Positions 6,698 through 9,616 of a DNA stretch of 9,616 nucleotides are shown here, one piece after another. The notes below the pieces were generated by a model that was given only the letters and a program-made list of their open reading frames with translations, had not been told where the DNA came from and did not search any database. This DNA comes from Phycisphaerae bacterium (GTDB lineage Bacteria > Planctomycetota > Phycisphaerae > Tepidisphaerales > Tepidisphaeraceae). Both the position numbers and the translations under genes were made by a program. The first letter of the stretch is position 1, and each line of letters opens with the position of its first letter. The stretch covers positions 3,129 to 12,744 of the forward strand of contig JAUJNJ010000121.1 of the NCBI GenBank assembly GCA_030448225.1, written 5' to 3'.

Positions 6698-7083
6698 TCA
6701 GGCGTACCGGCTCAGGCGCTTGAACGCCTTGCGGCACGCCGTCGTTGGCGTTGAGGATCGCCGATCTCCGCGATCGCCCGCACGGAGATCGCGAAGTCCG
6801 CCGGGTCCATGCCGGCGACGGGGCCGGCCGCGTCCGCGGCGACGATCGGGTCGGCGTCGAGGTCCGTCATGCCGGGGAGGTACTTCATGTCGACGCTGTC
6901 CTGGGCGAACGCCTCCATCTCGCGGAGCACCTCGACCCCCGTCCGGCTCTGCCCCGCGCCGCGCTGCAGGTGCTACGTGTGCAGCCGGTCGGGCCGCCCG
7001 GGCTCCTCCGCCGCCGTGTCGGTCGTCGCCGTCGCCGTCGTCGTGGCCGTGGTCGTGGTCGTCGTCGTCGTCGCTTCGCTCAT
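6698..7083 (-). CDS. Small Thr-rich virion-associated protein with an in-frame TAG
   Basis: ATG at 7083-7081 sits 13 bp after the upstream stop, with GGAG at 7093-7096. The protein begins MSEA, then about 17 residues almost all Thr/Ala, then EEPGRPDRLHT, a TAG codon (6975-6973), and HLQRGAGQSRTGVEVLREME in the same frame. It continues FAQDSVDMKYLPGMTDLDAD and FAISVRAIAEIG. Two frame jumps (about 6760 and 6738) restore ILNANDG and CRKAFKRLSRYA before TGA at 6700-6698, giving about 127 residues. Third-position G/C is near complete on both sides of the TAG, so it interrupts real coding sequence. A single base change would make it TAC (Tyr). The disordered Thr-rich N-terminus and small folded C-terminus suggest a minor structural or assembly protein; I do not recognise the family. 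Confidence 0.55.
7021..7071 (-). repeat. ACG/ACC threonine-codon repeat
   Basis: Seventeen consecutive codons are Thr or Ala (8 Thr, then Thr/Ala mixtures), encoded mostly by ACG and ACC. On the plus strand it appears as runs of GTC/GTG. It encodes the disordered N-terminal tract of the small Thr-rich protein and is a likely site for replication or sequencing slippage, although the frame is intact here. Confidence 0.7.
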
Positions 7084-7096
7084 GTGGGTTTGCTCC

Positions 7097-8392
7097 TCAG
7101 AAGATCTCGATCCACTCGACGTAGGGCGGGGTCCCGCCGCCGTCGGCGTAGGCGTTGCCCGCGCGGAACCACTCGAACGACGGCGCGTACGCGGGCGGCG
7201 TCGTCCCGAAGTTGCCGGCGAACAGCCCGACGTGCGTGACGGTCGTCGCGAACGTGAACGTCGCTAGCGCCGCGCCCCACGAGACGCCGTCGGTCGACGC
7301 GTAGAGCGTCCAGGTGGCGCCGACCCGGGTGAGCCGCAGGCAGTTGGCCGTGACGACGGCGCCGCCCGAGCCGAGCCGGGCGGTCGCGGTCCCGTTGTCG
7401 ATCGTCGCGCAGTAGACGCGGCCGGTGCCGGCCGAATGCTGGTGGTTGAACCGGACCCAATCGTTGCCCGCGCCCTTGACGATGATGCCCGCGAGCTGGC
7501 CCGCGACGGGCAGGTTGGCGAGCTTGCAGGTGAGGTCCAGGTCGAGGTCGCCGATCGACTGGACGACGCGCGGGACGTCGAAGATGCCGGTGAACAGGTC
7601 GTGGGCCGTGCCGCCCGGCACGACGATCTTGAGCGTCGCGGCGTCGCCCGTGTCGATCGAGCAGTCGCCGAGCGGGTCCTCGTCCGCCCAGTAGGCCTCG
7701 AGCGCCGCGCCGTCGAACTCGTCGTCGTAGGGCACGCCGGCCGTCGTCGTCGTGGGCACGAACGCGGCGCGGACCGTCGCGAAGTTGATCGTCGGGTTCG
7801 TGGTGTCGTCGCTCAGGTCCACCGTCAGCGCCGGCGCGGGCGTCGCGCCGGCGTACTCGCGGTAGGCGATGCCGATGCCGTGCGCCCGGTCGGCCTCGGC
7901 GAGCGTGTCGAGCACCTCCGTCTGCCCGAAGTCGTAATCGAGCTGGCCGACGATGTTCACGCCGTCCCGGGCGGCGACGATCGCCACGGCGACGCCCCCG
8001 GCCGGGACGGCGATCGAGGGGATCGACGCCGAGTTGCCGGCGGGCGGCGTGCTGACCCCCGAGAAGTCCAGCGCGTTGCGGTGGAATCCGCCGAGCTTGT
8101 AGACGACGCCCCAGCAGGGGGCGACGCCGCTCAGCGTCCAGACCAGGTCGGGCGCGCTCCCGTCCGCGACCATCGTGTAGACGTGCATCCGCGGCCGCGC
8201 GTTCGACCCGGACAACCCGCCGGCCGAGCGCTGGGTGGTGATCGCGGGCTGCGTGGCGAACGTGGCGTTGGCGCCGCAGCACGCGACGACGAGCAACAGG
8301 TCCCCGGCGGCGGCGCCGGCCGTGCGGAGCGTGATGCCCGTCGTGTCGGACGTGCCCAGGGAGCGGTCGATCTCGGTGAAGGTGTACGACAC
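7097..8392 (-). CDS. Putative adhesin / tail appendage with C-terminal DUF1349 (concanavalin-like) domain
   Basis: An intact 431-residue frame begins at GTG (8392-8390), 3 bp after the upstream TGA, so it is probably translationally coupled. Residues 1-215 are a beta-rich domain (TFTEIDRSLGTSDTTG; AGAAAGDLLLVVACCGANAT) ending in a Thr linker (FVPTTTTAG). Residues 222-410 begin DDEFDGAALEAYWADEDP and contain LDLDLTCKLANLPVAGQLAG, IIVKGAGNDWVRFNHQHSAG, GATWTLYASTDGVSWG and THVGLFAGNFGTTPPAYAPS. This order (D.FDG..L...W; AGI.V......WVRF; ..W..Y.S.DG..W; VGLFAGN) is the DUF1349 concanavalin-A-like fold, found in glycan-binding and glycosidase-associated proteins. No catalytic residues are obvious, so glycan binding is more likely than cleavage. 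With the neighbouring fibre gene it probably forms host-recognition appendages. That role is inference. Confidence 0.68.
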   Translation of the reverse strand: MSYTFTEIDRSLGTSDTTGITLRTAGAAAGDLLLVVACCGANATFATQPAITTQRSAGGLSGSNARPRMHVYTMVADGSAPDLVWTLSGVAPCWGVVYKLGGFHRNALDFSGVSTPPAGNSASIPSIAVPAGGVAVAIVAARDGVNIVGQLDYDFGQTEVLDTLAEADRAHGIGIAYREYAGATPAPALTVDLSDDTTNPTINFATVRAAFVPTTTTAGVPYDDEFDGAALEAYWADEDPLGDCSIDTGDAATLKIVVPGGTAHDLFTGIFDVPRVVQSIGDLDLDLTCKLANLPVAGQLAGIIVKGAGNDWVRFNHQHSAGTGRVYCATIDNGTATARLGSGGAVVTANCLRLTRVGATWTLYASTDGVSWGAALATFTFATTVTHVGLFAGNFGTTPPAYAPSFEWFRAGNAYADGGGTPPYVEWIEIF

Positions 8393-8395
8393 GGC

Positions 8396-9616
8396 TCAGC
8401 GCTTCGCCCCGTAGAGGGTGACGGCGACGATCGAGGCGATCGTGTTGGCGGTGACGTCGAACGTCACCTCCGCGCCGGCGTCGACGTCCGGCGTCCACGT
8501 CCCCATGCTGCCCGTCGTGCCGCTGCCGGCGCGGACGGCCGTCAGCTCGATCGGGTCGACGCTGCTGATCAGCGCGCCGTTCACGTAGACGTCGATGCTG
8601 AGCGTGGTCGCCGCGTCGCACGCGACCGACCATCCGGTGAGCGTCACGTCCGCCTCGAACGTGGTGCCGGGGAGTTTCACGCCGGTCGCGACGACCGCGC
8701 CGTTGCCGTTGATCGTCACGCCCGCCTTGGCCGTCTCGCTGACGAACCGGCTCGCCTTGATCGCGCCGTAGCCGGTCGAACCGTCGGTGACCTTCATGAC
8801 GCCCGCCCCGTCGCGTCCGAGGCCCGCGTCCGAGGTGCCCTCGTACGTGGTATGCCCGCACCACTTCAACTCATAGGAACCCGACATGACCATTACATGA
8901 CCGGCCATGTGAACGCCGGGGGCAGCTCGATACCCTCCGACCAGAGCCATGACCGGATAGCCGAACCACAGGATCGCCCCCTCGATTACGTTGTCACTGT
9001 TGCGACGAATGGCGAACGGCGTCCCGGTGTCCCATCCCAATTCCACCGTGTAGCCGGCGCCGGGGATAGTGACGGACTGTTTGCCCGAGAAGGAGTTGCC
9101 GCCGACGAGGGCTGCCTTGGCGTCGAGCGCGGCTCGGAGGCCCTCCACGTCGGCCGCCGCCGCCGCGCCGACCTGGGCGGCCGTGATCCCGGTCAGCGAC
9201 GCGCCGCTGCCGGCGAAGCCCGCGGCGGTGATCGTGCCGGTCGCGGCGACGTCGCCGGCCGCGTCGATCGTCAGCCGGGTAAGGTCGGACGTGGTGATCG
9301 CGATGACGTGGTTCGTCGTGTCGACGAAGACGCCGTCGAACGACCCGCCGACGAACGCGTGGGCGTGCCCGATCGCCGCGAACCGGGCGTCGGCCTCGGC
9401 CTCGGTGAAGTAGCGGTCGTCGTGCGCGTGGAGGACCGGCGCGTAGAGGCCCGGGTGCGCGTGGCCCGCGACCGCGGCCGCGATGGCCGAGTCGACCTGG
9501 CCCGCGGTGTAGAGCGCCCGGAGCGCGAACACGGTGCCGTCGCTCATCGGCACGAGGCCCGCCCCGTGCACGGGCGCGCCCGCGCCGCCGGCGTCCTTCA
9601 GGTCGGCGAGCTTGAT
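8396..9616 (-). CDS. Tail-fibre-like protein, start beyond the right edge
   Basis: The frame is open to the right edge (IKLADLKDAGGAGAPVHGAG...) and ends at TGA (8398-8396), giving 406 residues in the window. An internal GTG at 9571 is a possible but not compelling start. Features in order, in window residues: a helical part with LYTAGQVDSAIAAA; three HAH motifs (52-54, 63-65, 84-86) around HDDRYFTEAEADARF; fibre-shaft sequence (SDLTRLTIDAAGDVAATGTI; GFAGSGASLTGITAAQVGAA); a middle domain (KQSVTIPGAGYTVELGWDTG to about GTSDAGLGRDG); and a C-terminal beta domain (VTLTGWSVACDAATTLSIDV to VTLYGAKR). The HAH/DDRY and GASLTG patterns are typical of phage tail fibres; HxH motifs coordinate metal in some fibre tips. 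The middle domain uses A/T-ending codons unlike the rest. Confidence 0.72.
   Translation of the reverse strand: MKLADLKDAGGAGAPVHGAGLVPMSDGTVFALRALYTAGQVDSAIAAAVAGHAHPGLYAPVLHAHDDRYFTEAEADARFAAIGHAHAFVGGSFDGVFVDTTNHVIAITTSDLTRLTIDAAGDVAATGTITAAGFAGSGASLTGITAAQVGAAAAADVEGLRAALDAKAALVGGNSFSGKQSVTIPGAGYTVELGWDTGTPFAIRRNSDNVIEGAILWFGYPVMALVGGYRAAPGVHMAGHVMVMSGSYELKWCGHTTYEGTSDAGLGRDGAGVMKVTDGSTGYGAIKASRFVSETAKAGVTINGNGAVVATGVKLPGTTFEADVTLTGWSVACDAATTLSIDVYVNGALISSVDPIELTAVRAGSGTTGSMGTWTPDVDAGAEVTFDVTANTIASIVAVTLYGAKR

Larger units (their letters stand above)
3065..6762. other. Zone of dense frame-disrupting indels
   Basis: Following the best protein-like frame on the minus strand requires about 25 one-base corrections between 3065 and 6762, in the capsid, scaffold, protease and Ig-like genes and the end of the Thr-rich gene. 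None is needed in the roughly 3 kb to the left or in 2.5 kb to the right. Both apparent insertions and deletions occur, mostly in GC-rich or short homopolymer contexts. Gene order, spacing, Shine-Dalgarno motifs and codon bias remain normal, which argues for consensus error rather than gene decay. Confidence 0.7.

Noticed and set aside
3065..6762. Programmed ribosomal frameshifting
   Set aside because: The jumps are far too many, occur in both directions and lack consistent slippery heptamers. Programmed shifts in phage operons are normally single events, for example in tail-assembly chaperone genes.
243..6975. Reassignment of TAG to an amino acid
   Set aside because: TAG at 243-245 ends a gene cleanly, 7 bp before the next start, so TAG works as a stop here. 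One internal TAG near an error-rich zone is not enough evidence.
7021..7080. CRISPR-like or tandem regulatory repeat made of GTC/GTG triplets
   Set aside because: It is a simple triplet run with no spacers and is explained by Thr/Ala codons in an open frame.
7080..8864. A 594-codon minus-strand frame spanning the adhesin and part of the fibre gene
   Set aside because: It is out of frame with two intact, domain-bearing genes and its product is almost entirely Arg, Gly, Ala, Asp and His, typical of a shadow frame.
8396..9616. Diversity-generating retroelement acting on the fibre or adhesin
   Set aside because: I saw no reverse transcriptase, no template repeat and no pair of near-identical segments differing at adenines. 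Nothing in the window supports it.

Overview
This is a very GC-rich window (I estimate about 70% GC) carrying the virion-structure module of a tailed bacteriophage or prophage. All credible genes lie on the minus strand, so transcription runs from position 9616 towards 1. No host gene, integrase, tRNA or replication gene is visible. The GC content and the near-exclusive use of G/C-ending codons suggest a high-GC bacterial host (for example a planctomycete, actinobacterium or high-GC proteobacterium); the sequence does not decide between them.

In transcription order: (1) an adhesion block: a tail-fibre-like protein running off the right edge (to 8396), a 431-aa protein with a DUF1349/concanavalin-like C-terminal domain (8392-7097), a small Thr-rich protein (7083-6698) and a beta-rich, Ig-like protein (6642-5849). 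(2) A head block: a prohead protease (from 5796) open in frame into a scaffolding protein (4994-4316), the major capsid protein (4143-2823) and a capsid decoration-like protein (2715-2335). (3) A neck/tail-start block: a head-tail adaptor (2217-1489), an HK97 gp10-like protein (1480-818), a likely tail-terminator-like protein (797-243) and the first 78 codons of a further gene (235-1). Protease, scaffold, capsid, decoration, adaptor, neck is the usual order in phages with long tails. The adhesion genes sitting upstream of the protease are unusual. Terminase and portal are not in the window and would be expected beyond the right edge.

Genes are tightly packed, often with Shine-Dalgarno motifs. 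Every intergenic gap longer than about 50 bp holds a GC-rich stem-loop, including a perfect 13-bp inverted repeat between capsid and decoration genes.

The main caution is sequence quality. Between about 3065 and 6762 the reading frame jumps roughly 25 times, through four consecutive genes and the end of a fifth, while protein-like sequence and codon bias persist on both sides of each jump. The flanks (1-3065 and 7083-9616) show no jumps. This looks like an unpolished assembly segment rather than biology, so products there are described from pieced-together frames. I found no defence system or novel enzyme. The observations most worth following are the protease-scaffold in-frame fusion with a nested start, the hairpin-punctuated head operon, a codon-usage island inside the tail fibre, and an in-frame TAG in the Thr-rich gene.
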